Assembly: GCA_000230935.2 (NCBI GenBank)
Contig: AGIQ01000003.1
Location: 864,077-928,076, forward strand
Direction: 5' to 3'
Source: Mycolicibacterium rhodesiae JS60
GTDB taxonomy: Bacteria > Actinomycetota > Actinomycetes > Mycobacteriales > Mycobacteriaceae
Length of the DNA: 64,000 nt
Below, piece by piece: positions 50,149 to 61,345 of this stretch. Made by a program: the position numbers and the translations under genes. Each line of letters starts with the position of its first letter. Position 1 is the stretch's first letter. The notes beneath the pieces are model-generated. The model searched no databases. It saw only the letters and a list, made by a program, of their open reading frames with translations, and had not been told where the DNA came from.

Positions 50149-51104
50149 CGCACTTGGTCGGCGAGCTGGGAAATCACCTCGCGGGTACGGTATTTCGACG
50201 CCACCAGCTCGTCGCGGGTCTCCCCGATCGGCAGCAAGCGCACCGACAGGTCGGTCACGCCCGCGTCGGCGAACGCGCGGAACCGCGCCAGGATCGACTC
50301 CTCGTCACCGGCCGCACACAGATCGCCGACGGTCTTGGCGTCTCCCCGGTCGAGCAGCTTCTGATAGTTGGGTGAGGTTTCGGCCTCGGCCAGGATGCGG
50401 TTGGCCCGGTCCTTAGCCGCGTCGATCTCGGAATTGGCACACAGGCACACCGGGATTCCGGCGACGATCCGCGGCGCCTTGCGCCCGGCGTTGTCGGCGG
50501 CCTTGGTGATCCGCGGGGCGATGTGATCGCCGATCGCCCGTTCGTCGGCCATCCACAGCACGGTGCCGTCGGTGAGTTCGCCGGCGATCTGCAGCATCAC
50601 CGGCCCCAAGGCGGCGAGCAGCACCGGAAGCGGTGACTCCGCTTGCAGCACAGTCGGATTGTGCACGGTGAAGTTGTCGTTCTCGACGTCCACGTCACCC
50701 GGGCCGGACATCGCCGCGTTGAGCACCTCAAGGTAGTCGCGGGTGTAGGCGGCGGGCTTGTCATAGGGCAGGCCGAGCATGTCGCGGATGATCCAGTGGT
50801 GCGACGGTCCGACACCCAGGGCCAGACGTCCGCCACTGCCGGCGTGCACGGACAGCGCCTGGCGGGCCAGCGCGATCGGGTGCTGCGCCTGAAGCGGAAC
50901 CACGGCGGTGCCGAGCTCGATGCGCGAGGTGCGGGCGCTCATCTGCGCGACCATCGTCAGCGCGTCATAGTCGTTGGGCACCTGCGGCATCCACGCGGTA
51001 TCGAAGCCGGCGCCTTCGGCCCACTCGATGTCGTCGAGAAACTTCTTCACCTTGCGGGCCATGTCGCCGCGCTCGGCACCGATCATCACACCAAGACGCA
51101 TCAC
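50145..51104 (-). CDS. LLM-class F420-dependent oxidoreductase
   Basis: A 319-residue luciferase-like-fold protein, of the mycobacterial F420-dependent branch by its MIGAERGDMARKVKKFLDD start and the GRLALGVGPSHHWI segment. It probably uses F420 (or FMN) to oxidise or reduce a pathway intermediate. It starts within the B12-binding subunit stop (ATGA-type overlap) and ends within the CoA-transferase start, so it is tightly coupled to the mutase genes. Confidence 0.88.
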   Translation of the reverse strand: MMRLGVMIGAERGDMARKVKKFLDDIEWAEGAGFDTAWMPQVPNDYDALTMVAQMSARTSRIELGTAVVPLQAQHPIALARQALSVHAGSGGRLALGVGPSHHWIIRDMLGLPYDKPAAYTRDYLEVLNAAMSGPGDVDVENDNFTVHNPTVLQAESPLPVLLAALGPVMLQIAGELTDGTVLWMADERAIGDHIAPRITKAADNAGRKAPRIVAGIPVCLCANSEIDAAKDRANRILAEAETSPNYQKLLDRGDAKTVGDLCAAGDEESILARFRAFADAGVTDLSVRLLPIGETRDELVASKYRTREVISQLADQVR

Positions 51105-51501
51105 TCGACCACCCGTTCTGACGTCAGCGCACGGACATCGCGGACCAGCGTGTCCAGCGATGTTCCGGTCGGAAATACCGCGGCCGCACCGACTTCCAAC
51201 AGCTTCGGTACGTCGCTCAAGGGAATGGTGCCTCCGACGATGACCGCGATGTCACCCGCATCGGCCGCGCGCAGCGCGTCGACGGTGCGCTGGGTCAGCG
51301 CCAAGTGCGCCCCCGACAGGATCGAAAGCCCAACGACGGCAACGTCTTCCTGCAGAGCGATCGAGACAATGTCCTCGATCCGCTGGCGGATACCGGTGAA
51401 AATCACCTCGAAGCCGGCATCACGAAGCGCGCGGGCCACGATCTTCGCGCCGCGGTCATGCCCGTCCAGGCCCGGCTTGGCAACCAAGATGCGGGCGCTC
51501 A

Positions 51502-51502
<1 letters not shown>
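51101..51502 (-). CDS. B12-binding small subunit of an acyl-CoA mutase
   Basis: A 133-residue cobalamin-binding protein. The B12 signature DxHxxG is at Asp13-His15-Gly18 (KPGLDGHDRG), with SILSGAH and GGTIP later. It is the separate small subunit of a methylmalonyl-CoA-mutase-type enzyme; the large subunit gene overlaps it as ATGA. ATG at 51502 gives the expected length, while the open frame extends about 11 codons further. Confidence 0.94.
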
Positions 51503-53079
<1,577 letters not shown>

Positions 53080-53175
53080 CGCTGGATACCGTACTTGCAG
53101 TTTAAGAGAATGCCAATACCGCTTTGGGCAAGTCGTGTGCAGAATCTACTGTAGCCGCTGGTGACGCCGCTGGGC

Positions 53176-53931
53176 CTACGAGCGGAGGCGGCCGGACAGC
53201 AGGTGCGCCGCCTCGAGCAACAGCGTCCCCAGTTCGTGGCGGCGGTCGGGCTTGAAGCGCGTCTCGACGCCGGTGAGGCTCAGGGCCCACGCCGGCCGCC
53301 CACTCTGGTCGAATACCGCCGCGCCAATGCCCCAGCTCCCCTCCACGATCAGGGCGGGATTCACCGCGTAGCCGGCGATCCGGGTGGCCTCGATCCGGGC
53401 CCGGATGGCGTCTTCGCTGTGGTCGGCACCCCAGTCCCCCGCCGGGTGGACACGCGAGAAGAAGTCATCGACCTCGCCGGCGGGGAGATGACTCAGGATC
53501 GCCAGTCCGGCCGACGCCACCCCAAGGGGAAACCGGATGCCCTCGTGCAACACATGGGACCGGACCGGAAAGCTGCCCTCAACACTGAGCAGGCAGACGG
53601 TCTCGTCGCCCCGGCGTGCGGACAAGAACGCACTCTCACCGGTTTCCGCGGCCAGTCGGGCGACCACCTCGCGGGCTTGGTCGGTGACGTCATAACGATG
53701 CGCGGCAACGGCACCCATCAGATACATCTCGGGACCCAACAACCATCGACCCGACTTGGCGTCCCGGTCGATCAACCCGACGTCGGCCAACGACGTGAGT
53801 AGCCGATGGGCGGTCGGGCGGGCCAGGCCGGCGACTTTCCCCAGCTCGGTAGTGGATGCACCCTCGGGTTCGGCGGCACTGACCGCACCCAGTAGCGCGG
53901 CCACCCGCGCGACGACATTCCGGTCGGTCAC
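53176..53931 (-). CDS. IclR family transcriptional regulator
   Basis: A 251-residue IclR-type regulator: winged helix-turn-helix in residues about 5-60 (TTELGKVAGLARPTAHRLL) and effector-binding domain from about 75 (LARLAAETGESAFLS..., GIRFPLGVASAGLAIL). The start is GTG at 53931. It diverges from the acetoacetyl-CoA synthetase gene, and a 7-bp inverted repeat 15 bp upstream of its start is a likely operator, so it probably controls itself and the synthetase. Confidence 0.91.
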   Translation of the reverse strand: MTDRNVVARVAALLGAVSAAEPEGASTTELGKVAGLARPTAHRLLTSLADVGLIDRDAKSGRWLLGPEMYLMGAVAAHRYDVTDQAREVVARLAAETGESAFLSARRGDETVCLLSVEGSFPVRSHVLHEGIRFPLGVASAGLAILSHLPAGEVDDFFSRVHPAGDWGADHSEDAIRARIEATRIAGYAVNPALIVEGSWGIGAAVFDQSGRPAWALSLTGVETRFKPDRRHELGTLLLEAAHLLSGRLRS

Positions 53932-53946
53932 GGATGCCGATCCTAA

Positions 53947-53963
53947 CGTTCACTGGGTGAACG
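53947..53963. promoter_or_regulatory. Inverted repeat between iclR-type gene and acetoacetyl-CoA synthetase
   Basis: CGTTCAC-TGG-GTGAACG, perfect 7-bp arms, in the 145-bp divergent gap. Likely the binding site of the adjacent IclR regulator. Confidence 0.55.
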
Positions 53964-54076
53964 CTCTGGGCGATCGATTGCCGTATCGCGAACATCTTCG
54001 CGAGGTTTTCGGCGAACGGTTGACTGCTCACGGCGCTACTTGTTGAGTAGGCCCGACAGACGATGTCGTTTATCTA

Positions 54077-56023
54077 GTGGACGCGAGGATCACAGTGCCG
54101 GGCCCTGAACCCCAGTGGAAACAGTTCGCTGCCATCACGGCCGCCCGATACGGAGCGCCGGCGGGCGGATACCCCGAGCTGTGGCAGTGGTCGGTCGATC
54201 ACCCAGCGCGATTCTGGCGTGCGCTGTGGGAGCACTTCGATGTGCACGCCGAGGTCGGCCCCGAACCCGGTGATGCGGGTGTGCTCGCGGACGCGACGAT
54301 GCCTGGTGCGTTGTGGTTTCCCGGTGTCCGGCTGAACTACGTCGACCAGATCCTGCGGCACACCGCACGCACCGGCGCCGCCATCGTCGGCATCGACGAA
54401 GACGGCACCCGGACCGAAATCGGCTGGGCGGACCTCCGCGGCCGGGTCTGGGCGGTCGCCGCCGAGCTGCGCCGGCTCGGCGTGCAGGCCGGCGACCGCG
54501 TGGCCGGCTACCTCCCCGATGTCGCCGACGCGATGGTCGCATTCCTGGCGACCGCGGCGATCGGGGCGGTGTGGTCGGCCTGCGGTCAGGACTACGCACC
54601 CCAGGGCGCGGCGTCCCGATTGGCCCAGCTCGCACCCAAGGTGCTGTTCAGCGCCGACGGCTACCAACTGGGCGGGCGCTGGTTCGACAAACGCGCCGAC
54701 ACCAAGGAGTTACTGGACCTGCTGCCCGGTGAACCACACCTGCTGGTGCTGGGCAGCGACGACTACCGTCGCCTGATCGCCCGGCCCGTCACCCTGGACG
54801 TCGCCGCGGTCGCGTTCGACCATCCGCTGTGGGTGCTGTTCAGCTCCGGAACCACCGGTAAGCCCAAGGGCATCGTGCACGGCCACGGCGGTGTGATCCT
54901 GGAGCACCTGAAAGCGACTGCCCTGCACGGGGATCTGGGGCCCGAAGACGTGTTCTTCTGGCAGACCGCGCTGAGCTGGATGATGTGGAACTTCCGGATC
55001 GCCGGCCTGATGTGCGGCTCGACGGTGGTCTGCTACAGCGGCCATCCGCTCTATCCCGACGCCGACCGGCTCTGGCAGCTCCTCGACGACGAGAAGGTGA
55101 CGTACTTCGGCACCAGCCCCGGTCATCTGCTCGCCTCGCGGAAGGCCGGACTGCACCCGGGCGCCACCCACGACCTGCACCGACTGAGCACCATCGGCAG
55201 CACCGGCTCCCCGCTGCCGGCCGACCTCTTCGACTGGGTGCGCGAGGAGGTCGGTGAGAAGGTGGCCGTCTCCTCGATCAGCGGCGGGACCGATGTGGTG
55301 ACCGCCTTCGCCGGCGGCACCGCGGGCGTGCCGGTGATACCTGGCGAGCTCACCACTCGCTATCTGGGGGTGGCGCTCTACAGCTGGTCGCCGCGGCGCG
55401 AGCCGCTTGTCGACGAGGTGGGCGAGATGGTCATCACCACGCCGATGCCGTCCATGCCGGTGAGCTTCTGGAACGACGACGACGGATCCCGCTATCGCGC
55501 AGCCTATTTCGACCACCGGTGGACCGATGGCCCGGCTGAGCATGTGTGGCGGCATGGCGACTGGGTGACCGTCACCGACCGGGGCTCACTGATCATTCAC
55601 GGACGCAGCGACGCCACCCTGAACCGGCATGGCATCCGGATGGGCTCGGCCGACATCTACGAGGTGGTCGAGGCGATCGACGCAGTGGCCGAGGGATTCG
55701 TGCTCGGCGTCGACGGTCCAGACGGCGCCTACTGGATGCCACTGTTCGTCACGCTGGTGCCGGGCCGCGTGCTCGACGACGAACTGGTGAACCTCATCCG
55801 CTCGGCGATCCGGACCAAGCTCTCACCCCGGCATGTCCCCGACGACGTCATCGAAGCGCCGGGGATCCCGCACACCCGCACCGGCAAGAAGCTCGAGGTG
55901 CCGGTGACCGCGATCATGGCGGGTCATGCCGACGTGTCGCTGGACCCCCGTTCGATCGACAACCCCGACCTCATCGACTGGTACCGCGAACAGGGCGCCA
56001 AGCACCGCTGGGGCAAGGACTAG
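54077..56023 (+). CDS. Acetoacetyl-CoA synthetase-like acyl-CoA synthetase
   Basis: A 648-residue adenylate-forming enzyme of the acetoacetate-CoA ligase type. The P-loop LFSSGTTGKPKG is near residue 256. LFSADGYQLGGRWFDK, the SSISGGTDVVTAF segment and the late Lys (RTGKKLEVPV) are typical of this family and distinguish it from acetyl-CoA synthetase. It would turn acetoacetate or a similar 3-keto acid into its CoA ester. GTG start. It is monocistronic between an IclR regulator and a convergent DUF1330 gene. Confidence 0.9.
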   Translation: MDARITVPGPEPQWKQFAAITAARYGAPAGGYPELWQWSVDHPARFWRALWEHFDVHAEVGPEPGDAGVLADATMPGALWFPGVRLNYVDQILRHTARTGAAIVGIDEDGTRTEIGWADLRGRVWAVAAELRRLGVQAGDRVAGYLPDVADAMVAFLATAAIGAVWSACGQDYAPQGAASRLAQLAPKVLFSADGYQLGGRWFDKRADTKELLDLLPGEPHLLVLGSDDYRRLIARPVTLDVAAVAFDHPLWVLFSSGTTGKPKGIVHGHGGVILEHLKATALHGDLGPEDVFFWQTALSWMMWNFRIAGLMCGSTVVCYSGHPLYPDADRLWQLLDDEKVTYFGTSPGHLLASRKAGLHPGATHDLHRLSTIGSTGSPLPADLFDWVREEVGEKVAVSSISGGTDVVTAFAGGTAGVPVIPGELTTRYLGVALYSWSPRREPLVDEVGEMVITTPMPSMPVSFWNDDDGSRYRAAYFDHRWTDGPAEHVWRHGDWVTVTDRGSLIIHGRSDATLNRHGIRMGSADIYEVVEAIDAVAEGFVLGVDGPDGAYWMPLFVTLVPGRVLDDELVNLIRSAIRTKLSPRHVPDDVIEAPGIPHTRTGKKLEVPVTAIMAGHADVSLDPRSIDNPDLIDWYREQGAKHRWGKD

Positions 56024-56030
56024 GCGAGAC

Positions 56031-56315
56031 TCAGAACCCGGACAGGATCACCGCGTTGGTGTCGGCGGCGGCCTGCCGCAGTTCGCGCGCGGCGCGGTAG
56101 GCGTCCGAGTCGTACCACGTCCGGGCGGCCTCGACCGATTCGAACTCCAGTACCACGGTCTGGTGCCCGTGCCAGTTGCCTTCGAGCACTTGCGGTTTGG
56201 TCTCGACCGCGAGCACCTTGACGCCACCCATCGCCGCACCGGCAGCTTTGCCGTAGGCCTTCATCCCATCCGGGTCTTTGATGTCCTCGGTCAGGATGAC
56301 ATATCCCTTGGGCAT
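56031..56315 (-). CDS. DUF1330 family small protein
   Basis: A 94-residue ferredoxin-fold (dimeric alpha/beta barrel) protein: PKGYVILTEDIKDPDGMKAY at the start and VVLEFESVEAARTWYDSDAYRAA, the family core. The function of DUF1330 proteins is unknown; many lie in catabolic clusters. ATG follows GAGAGGAG. It diverges from the aldehyde dehydrogenase with a near-consensus operator palindrome between them, so it belongs to the regulon. Confidence 0.9.
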   Translation of the reverse strand: MPKGYVILTEDIKDPDGMKAYGKAAGAAMGGVKVLAVETKPQVLEGNWHGHQTVVLEFESVEAARTWYDSDAYRAARELRQAAADTNAVILSGF

Positions 56316-56331
56316 GGCGCTCCTCTCATGC

Positions 56332-56346
56332 GAGAATCAGGTTCTC
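56332..56346. promoter_or_regulatory. Operator-like palindrome between DUF1330 and ALDH genes
   Basis: GAGAAT-CAG-GTTCTC, one change from the consensus, between divergent genes, 16 bp from the DUF1330 start codon and 43 bp from the aldehyde dehydrogenase start. Confidence 0.65.
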
Positions 56347-56389
56347 GAATTTCGAGTGACAGATTTCCACGCCACTAGGGGTAATTGCA

Positions 56390-57874
56390 ATGACCAATGT
56401 CGACGCTGACGCGGGTGTGCTGGCAGGCGAGCAGCGGATGCTCATCGACGGGGAGCTTCGGCTCACCGACTCCGGGGCGACGTTCGACGTCGTCCACCCG
56501 GCCTCCGAGGAGGTTGTCGGTCAGGCCACCGACGGCACCGTCACCGACGTCGAGCGGGCCACCGCCGCCGCGCGCCGGGCGTTCGACGGAGGCGACTGGT
56601 CGCGTGATCTGGAGTTTCGCTACCACTGCCTGAATCAACTGCACGAGGCGCTGACCGACGAGCAGGAACGGCTGCGGCGCATCGTGATCACCGAAGTCGG
56701 TTGTCCGGTTTCGGTCAGTGGCTCGCAGATCGAAAGCCCGATCGCCGAGGTGAAGCACTGGGCCGACCACGGCCGCGAATTCGACTACCTGGTGGACACC
56801 GGGATCCACGAAACCCAGCTCGGCCCGGCGCGGCGCAAGATCCAGTACGACGCGGTCGGCGTCGTCGGCGCGATCACCCCGTGGAACGTGCCGTTCTACC
56901 TCAACATCGCCGAGACGGTCCCGGCGTTGATGGCAGGCAACACGGTGGTGCTCAAGCCGGCCCAGCTGACGCCCTGGTCGGGCACCGAGCTCGGCCGGAT
57001 CATCGCCGAGAAGACCGACATCCCGGCCGGGGTGTTCAACGTCGTCACCTCCAACGCCAACGAGGTCGGTGCGGCGCTGTCCGCCGATCCGCGGGTGGAC
57101 ATGATCACATTCACCGGCTCGACGGCCACCGGTCGGGCGATCCTGGCCGCCGGCGCCTCGACCGTCAAGAAAACCCTGCTCGAACTCGGCGGCAAGTCGA
57201 CCCACATCGTCTGCGATGACGCCGATTTCAACGCCTGCCTGCCGATGGCGGCGATGTTCGCCTGCGTGATGTCCGGCCAGAGCTGCATCTTGAGCAGCCG
57301 AGTCCTGTTGCCGCGCAGCCGTTATGACGAGGGTCTGGAGATCCTCAAGACCATGATGGAGAACTTCCCGGTCGGTGACCCGTGGACGCCGGGCATCATG
57401 CAAGGCCCGCAGATCAGTGGAATGCAACGCGAGAAGACGCTGGGCCTGATCGCCTCCGGTATCGCCGACGGCGCCCGGCTCATCACCGGGGGCGGCATCC
57501 CGGAGAACCTGCCAACCGGCTACTACGTGCAGCCGACCCTGCTCGCCGACGTCGACCCCACCTCCGAGATCGCCCAGACCGAGATCTTCGGGCCGGTGAT
57601 CACGGTGACCCCGTACGACACCGACGACGAGGCCGTGGCGATCTCGAACAACACCATCTACGGTCTTTCCGGCGATGTCACCAGCGGTGACGACGAACGC
57701 GCGCTGAACATCGCGCTGCGGCTGCGAACCGGCAGCGTCACCACCAACGGCCACTCGTTCTTCGGCATCACCAGCCCGTTCGGCGGTACCAAGCAGAGCG
57801 GGCTGGGTCACCGTAACGGCGACGAGGGCTACCGGGAGTACTTGAACTCCAAGACCATCGGCGTGCGGCCCTAG
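56390..57874 (+). CDS. NAD(P)-dependent aldehyde dehydrogenase
   Basis: A 494-residue ALDH with catalytic Cys near 302 (SGQSC), Glu near 265 (LELGGKS), FTGSTATG and FGGTKQSGLGHR. It is similar in length and motifs to the ALDH at 4-5.5 kb and carries the same type of operator, so the two may handle different aldehydes of one pathway. The stop codon lies inside one arm of the terminator-like palindrome that follows. Confidence 0.93.
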   Translation: MTNVDADAGVLAGEQRMLIDGELRLTDSGATFDVVHPASEEVVGQATDGTVTDVERATAAARRAFDGGDWSRDLEFRYHCLNQLHEALTDEQERLRRIVITEVGCPVSVSGSQIESPIAEVKHWADHGREFDYLVDTGIHETQLGPARRKIQYDAVGVVGAITPWNVPFYLNIAETVPALMAGNTVVLKPAQLTPWSGTELGRIIAEKTDIPAGVFNVVTSNANEVGAALSADPRVDMITFTGSTATGRAILAAGASTVKKTLLELGGKSTHIVCDDADFNACLPMAAMFACVMSGQSCILSSRVLLPRSRYDEGLEILKTMMENFPVGDPWTPGIMQGPQISGMQREKTLGLIASGIADGARLITGGGIPENLPTGYYVQPTLLADVDPTSEIAQTEIFGPVITVTPYDTDDEAVAISNNTIYGLSGDVTSGDDERALNIALRLRTGSVTTNGHSFFGITSPFGGTKQSGLGHRNGDEGYREYLNSKTIGVRP

Positions 57875-57941
57875 TTCTGCGATTTGGGCGCGTTTTCGTT
57901 CGCTCAGCGGCGGTTTGCGCGCCGAAATCGCAGGAAACTAG
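57871..57941. terminator. Palindrome spanning both convergent stop codons
   Basis: Arms 57871-57892 and 57918-57941 pair over about 22 bp with one mismatch and a 2-nt bulge. Each arm ends in CTAG, so the TAG stops of the aldehyde dehydrogenase (+) and the alpha-hydroxyacid oxidase (-) are both within the hairpin. A bidirectional terminator is likely. Confidence 0.72.
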
Positions 57942-59125
57942 CGATGGGTGACGTGCTCGCGCCCCAGATCCCCGGCGGCCGCGACACCCATCAGCAGCAG
58001 CGTCTGCCTGATCTCGGCAGCGAGGATGTCCAGTACGGCATCGACGCCCGCTTCACCGGCGACGGCGAGACCGTAGAGGAACGGCCGCCCGACCAACACC
58101 GCGTCGGCGCCCAGCGCCAGTGCGGTCACCACATCGGTGCCGCAGCGGATTCCGCCGTCGAGCAGGACCGTCGCCCGGTCACCGACCGCGTCGGCGATGG
58201 CGGGCAGCGCGTCCAGCGAGGCGACGGTCGCATTGAGTTGGCGCCCGCCGTGATTGGACACCACCACGCCGGTGGCGCCGACCTCGTCGACCGCACGAAC
58301 CGCGTCGGCGGGATCCAGGATGCCCTTGACCACAAACGGCCCGTCCCACCTGTCACGCAACGAGGCGACATCACCCCAGTTGATGTCCGCGCGGATCTGA
58401 CGGTTGTGCAGCGCCACCGATTCGACGGCTCCGGCCGCACCGGGCACGTCGGTGATGCTGCGCATCGTCATCCGGCGATAGCGCAGCAGGCCATACCACC
58501 ACCGTGGCCGGATCGCGGCGTCGGCAATCCGGCGCGGCGTGAGAATCGGCGGGTGGCCCATCCCGGTGCGCCGCTCCCCGATTCGGTTGCCCTGCACCGG
58601 AACATCCACGGTGACAACCGCGGTCCGGTACCCGCAGTCGCGGGCACGGTCGAGCATCGAATCCATGAACGACGACCCCGGCACCACACGGTCACCCCAC
58701 GGGTACAGCTGGAACCAATGGCTTTCCTGAGTACCGGCGGCCACCTCTTCGATCGAATACGACGACGCCGTGCTCAGGATCGACCGGGTGCCTGCGCGCT
58801 CGGCGGCACGAGCGGCGCCGAGTTCCCCCGACCAATGCGCCAAGCCCGCCAGTCCGGTGGGCGCCAATACCACCGGTAGACCCAGGCGTTCACCGCCCAG
58901 CGTCACCGACATGTCGACTGCTGCATTGCCGGCCAGAACCCGCTGCCGCAAAAGCCATCTCGAGAATGCGTCCCGGTTGGCCCGCAGGGTCCGCTCATCC
59001 TCGGCGCCGCCGTCGAGGTAGGCCCACACCATCTCGGGCAGCGCACGCAGCGCCGCGCGCCGATAGTCCTCGACGCAGACCAGCGGCCGCGAGGTCCGCA
59101 ACCGATATTGGAATGCCGGACTCAT
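57938..59125 (-). CDS. FMN-dependent alpha-hydroxy-acid oxidase/dehydrogenase
   Basis: A 395-residue glycolate-oxidase/L-lactate-dehydrogenase-family flavoprotein: PTGLAGLAHWSGELGAARAAERAG, WFQLYPWGDR, the Lys in FVVKGI and the catalytic His in SNHGGRQL (near 290). It oxidises a 2-hydroxy acid to a 2-keto acid. Substrate not predictable. ATG overlaps the stop of the cyclase-family gene (ATGA), so they form one unit. Confidence 0.91.
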   Translation of the reverse strand: MSPAFQYRLRTSRPLVCVEDYRRAALRALPEMVWAYLDGGAEDERTLRANRDAFSRWLLRQRVLAGNAAVDMSVTLGGERLGLPVVLAPTGLAGLAHWSGELGAARAAERAGTRSILSTASSYSIEEVAAGTQESHWFQLYPWGDRVVPGSSFMDSMLDRARDCGYRTAVVTVDVPVQGNRIGERRTGMGHPPILTPRRIADAAIRPRWWYGLLRYRRMTMRSITDVPGAAGAVESVALHNRQIRADINWGDVASLRDRWDGPFVVKGILDPADAVRAVDEVGATGVVVSNHGGRQLNATVASLDALPAIADAVGDRATVLLDGGIRCGTDVVTALALGADAVLVGRPFLYGLAVAGEAGVDAVLDILAAEIRQTLLLMGVAAAGDLGREHVTHR

Positions 59126-60039
59126 TTGATGGCGATCGGCGTGGTCGGCGACCCGACCGCGTTACTGATGTGCAGCGGCGGCGCGACGAACAGAAAGCTC
59201 CAGCGTCCGTCGGCCGCGCAGTCGTCGGCGAGCGCCTCCAGGTCCAGGATCTCGGCCAGCGGCATGCCCATGTCGCGGATCAACACACAGTGCAACGGCA
59301 TGATCGCGCCGTCGATCCCGCTGGGCATGACCTCGATACCCCAGTTGTCCGAACCGACCGCAGCAACGGCGCGCCGATGAAGCCAGCCGGCGCAATCCAA
59401 CCCCAGGCCGGGTTCACCGCTCATCCAGCCGTCCCGCCCCTGCGCCACAAAGCGTGTCCGCCAGCCGGTCCGGACCAGAAGGAAGTCCGCCTCCCCCACC
59501 GTGACGCCCTGCGCGCATTCGGCGGCCTCGAGATCTGCCGGGGTGATGGCAGTCCCGGATTCGAGCCAATCGACGCCGTGCAGCCTGGCGATGTCCAGCA
59601 GCACACCGCGACCGGCGATCCTGTCGGTCATCGCGTCGACGGCCAGCCGGCGCGCCCCGAACCGGGTGCTGACGTCGTCGGCCGAATAGCCGTTGTAGAG
59701 CCTGCCGTCATAGCCGATGTGCGACAAGCCATCCCACTGGGTGCCCGACTGCAGCGGCATGATGATCCAGTCGTCGGACACCTGCAGCCCATGCGGATCC
59801 CAATCCTGCGGCTGCATGGACATCAGGTGTACGGGATTGAGCCGGCCGCCCACTCCGCTCTGCGGGCCGTCCTTGCCGACGGCGATGCTCAGCTGGAAGA
59901 CCGTGCCGGCTTTGACCTCGGCGGCGGCGGCCCGGACGTGCTGCGGACCGACCAGGTTCAGGGTGCCGAGCTGGTCCTCCGGACCCCACCGGCCCCAGTT
60001 GGAGAGTTCGGCGCCGAGGTCCTTGAAGTCAGCAGTCAC
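59122..60039 (-). CDS. Cyclase family protein (kynurenine formamidase-like fold)
   Basis: A 305-residue member of the metal-dependent cyclase/arylformamidase superfamily. The usual HxGTHxDxxxH motif reads SGTQWDGLSH, the variant common in the longer actinobacterial subgroup, which may use fewer metal ligands. GIEVMPSGIDGAIMPLHCVLIRDMG is also typical. It might hydrolyse or form a lactone or amide. The start is GTG at 60039, divergent from the P450 by 47 bp; that gap holds a loose TTACA/TGTAA inverted repeat. Confidence 0.87.
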   Translation of the reverse strand: MTADFKDLGAELSNWGRWGPEDQLGTLNLVGPQHVRAAAAEVKAGTVFQLSIAVGKDGPQSGVGGRLNPVHLMSMQPQDWDPHGLQVSDDWIIMPLQSGTQWDGLSHIGYDGRLYNGYSADDVSTRFGARRLAVDAMTDRIAGRGVLLDIARLHGVDWLESGTAITPADLEAAECAQGVTVGEADFLLVRTGWRTRFVAQGRDGWMSGEPGLGLDCAGWLHRRAVAAVGSDNWGIEVMPSGIDGAIMPLHCVLIRDMGMPLAEILDLEALADDCAADGRWSFLFVAPPLHISNAVGSPTTPIAIK

Positions 60040-60086
60040 GCGTTACACAATTGCACAAGGTTGTAAGTTCTGGAACGATCTGGCCG

Positions 60087-61304
60087 ATGACCGCTGCCAG
60101 CCCTCCTCGGCTCGCATTCGACACCGCGGACCCGGAATTCGTGCGGCTGCCGTGGGCACGCTACGAAGAGATCCGGGCCAGCGGCGGGGTGATCTTCAAC
60201 GAGCGGGTGAACCGGTGGATGGTCAGCGATTTCGCCCCGGCCAAGATGATCCTCACCGACACCGAACGGTTCGGATCGGAAAAGGGGCAGGCCGAACAGG
60301 CCGGTGTGTTCGGCGGCCCGACGATGGAGTTCTACGACGGCCCGCATCACGACCGGATCCGGTCGATCTGGTCGCACGACTTCCGCGCGAGGGACCTGGC
60401 CGCCCTGCGTCCGATGATCACCGACATCGTCCGCCGCCGCCTGGAGCCGGTGCTGGCCCGGTTGCGGGCCGGCGAGACGGTCGAGATCGTCACCGAACTG
60501 ACCCGCGGCATCCCCACCGAAGTGATCGCGCGGATGCTGGGCATCGGATCGGCCATGGTCGACCAGTTCTCGGCGTGGAGCGACGCGATGGGCGCCTCGG
60601 CCGAGGGCTATACAAATCCCGGCGAGCGCGGTGCGGAACTGATCGCCGCGGGCCGGAAGGCGACCTCGGAGCTCAACGCCTACCTGCGCGACGAGATCGC
60701 CCGGCTGCGGGATTCGCCCGAAGAGCCGGGGCTGATCGCGACGATGGTCCGGCATTCCTACGCGCGCAGCCACATGACCGAGCAGGAAGTGGTCGCGGGC
60801 AATACTCAACTGGTCTTCGCCGGTAACGAGACGACCGCCAAGCTGCTCGCCCAGATCGTCGCGACGTTCGCCGAGCACCCCGCCCAGCGTCGCGCCGTGC
60901 GGGCGGACCGGTCGTTGATTCCCGCTGCGGTCGAGGAGGTGCACCGGTACGAGACGATCACGCACTCGGTATTCCGCGACGTGATCGCTGACGACGTCTC
61001 GGTGGCCGGGGTCGCCATTCCGGCCGATGCACGCATCACGCTTCTGCTCGGTGCGGCCAACCGCGATCCGCTGCGGTGGGAGCGTCCCGATCAGTTCGAC
61101 GTGCGCCGGCCCAAGCTGTCGCACCTCGGCTACGCGTTCGGGTTGCACAGCTGCCTTGGCATGAACCTCGCCCGGTTGGAAGCCCAGATCTTCCTCGAAG
61201 AACTCATCGACGCCCTGCCGGACTGGCAGGTCCACGCTCCGATCGACTTCGGCACCAACTACGCAGTCCGTGGCCCGGCCGCTGTACGCGTCTCCGCGTC
61301 CTGA
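60087..61304 (+). CDS. Cytochrome P450 monooxygenase
   Basis: A 405-residue P450: I-helix FAGNETTA (near 245-252), EEVHRYE in the K-helix (ExxR) and heme loop FGLHSCLG with Cys near 356. The usual acidic/Thr pair is replaced by Asn-Glu-Thr-Thr. ATG at 60087 is the natural family start, though the frame is open a little upstream. Unlike the other two P450s it has no ferredoxin gene beside it and must share one. Confidence 0.93.
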   Translation: MTAASPPRLAFDTADPEFVRLPWARYEEIRASGGVIFNERVNRWMVSDFAPAKMILTDTERFGSEKGQAEQAGVFGGPTMEFYDGPHHDRIRSIWSHDFRARDLAALRPMITDIVRRRLEPVLARLRAGETVEIVTELTRGIPTEVIARMLGIGSAMVDQFSAWSDAMGASAEGYTNPGERGAELIAAGRKATSELNAYLRDEIARLRDSPEEPGLIATMVRHSYARSHMTEQEVVAGNTQLVFAGNETTAKLLAQIVATFAEHPAQRRAVRADRSLIPAAVEEVHRYETITHSVFRDVIADDVSVAGVAIPADARITLLLGAANRDPLRWERPDQFDVRRPKLSHLGYAFGLHSCLGMNLARLEAQIFLEELIDALPDWQVHAPIDFGTNYAVRGPAAVRVSAS

Positions 61305-61345
61305 GCTCTTCGTCTACATTCGACTGAACGGCTCTGGAGGCGCAC

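Noticed and set aside
53106..53120. GAGAAT-GCC-AATACC upstream of the mutase operon as an operator
   Set aside because: The right half does not match the palindrome. It would be attractive for the regulon but the sequence does not support it.
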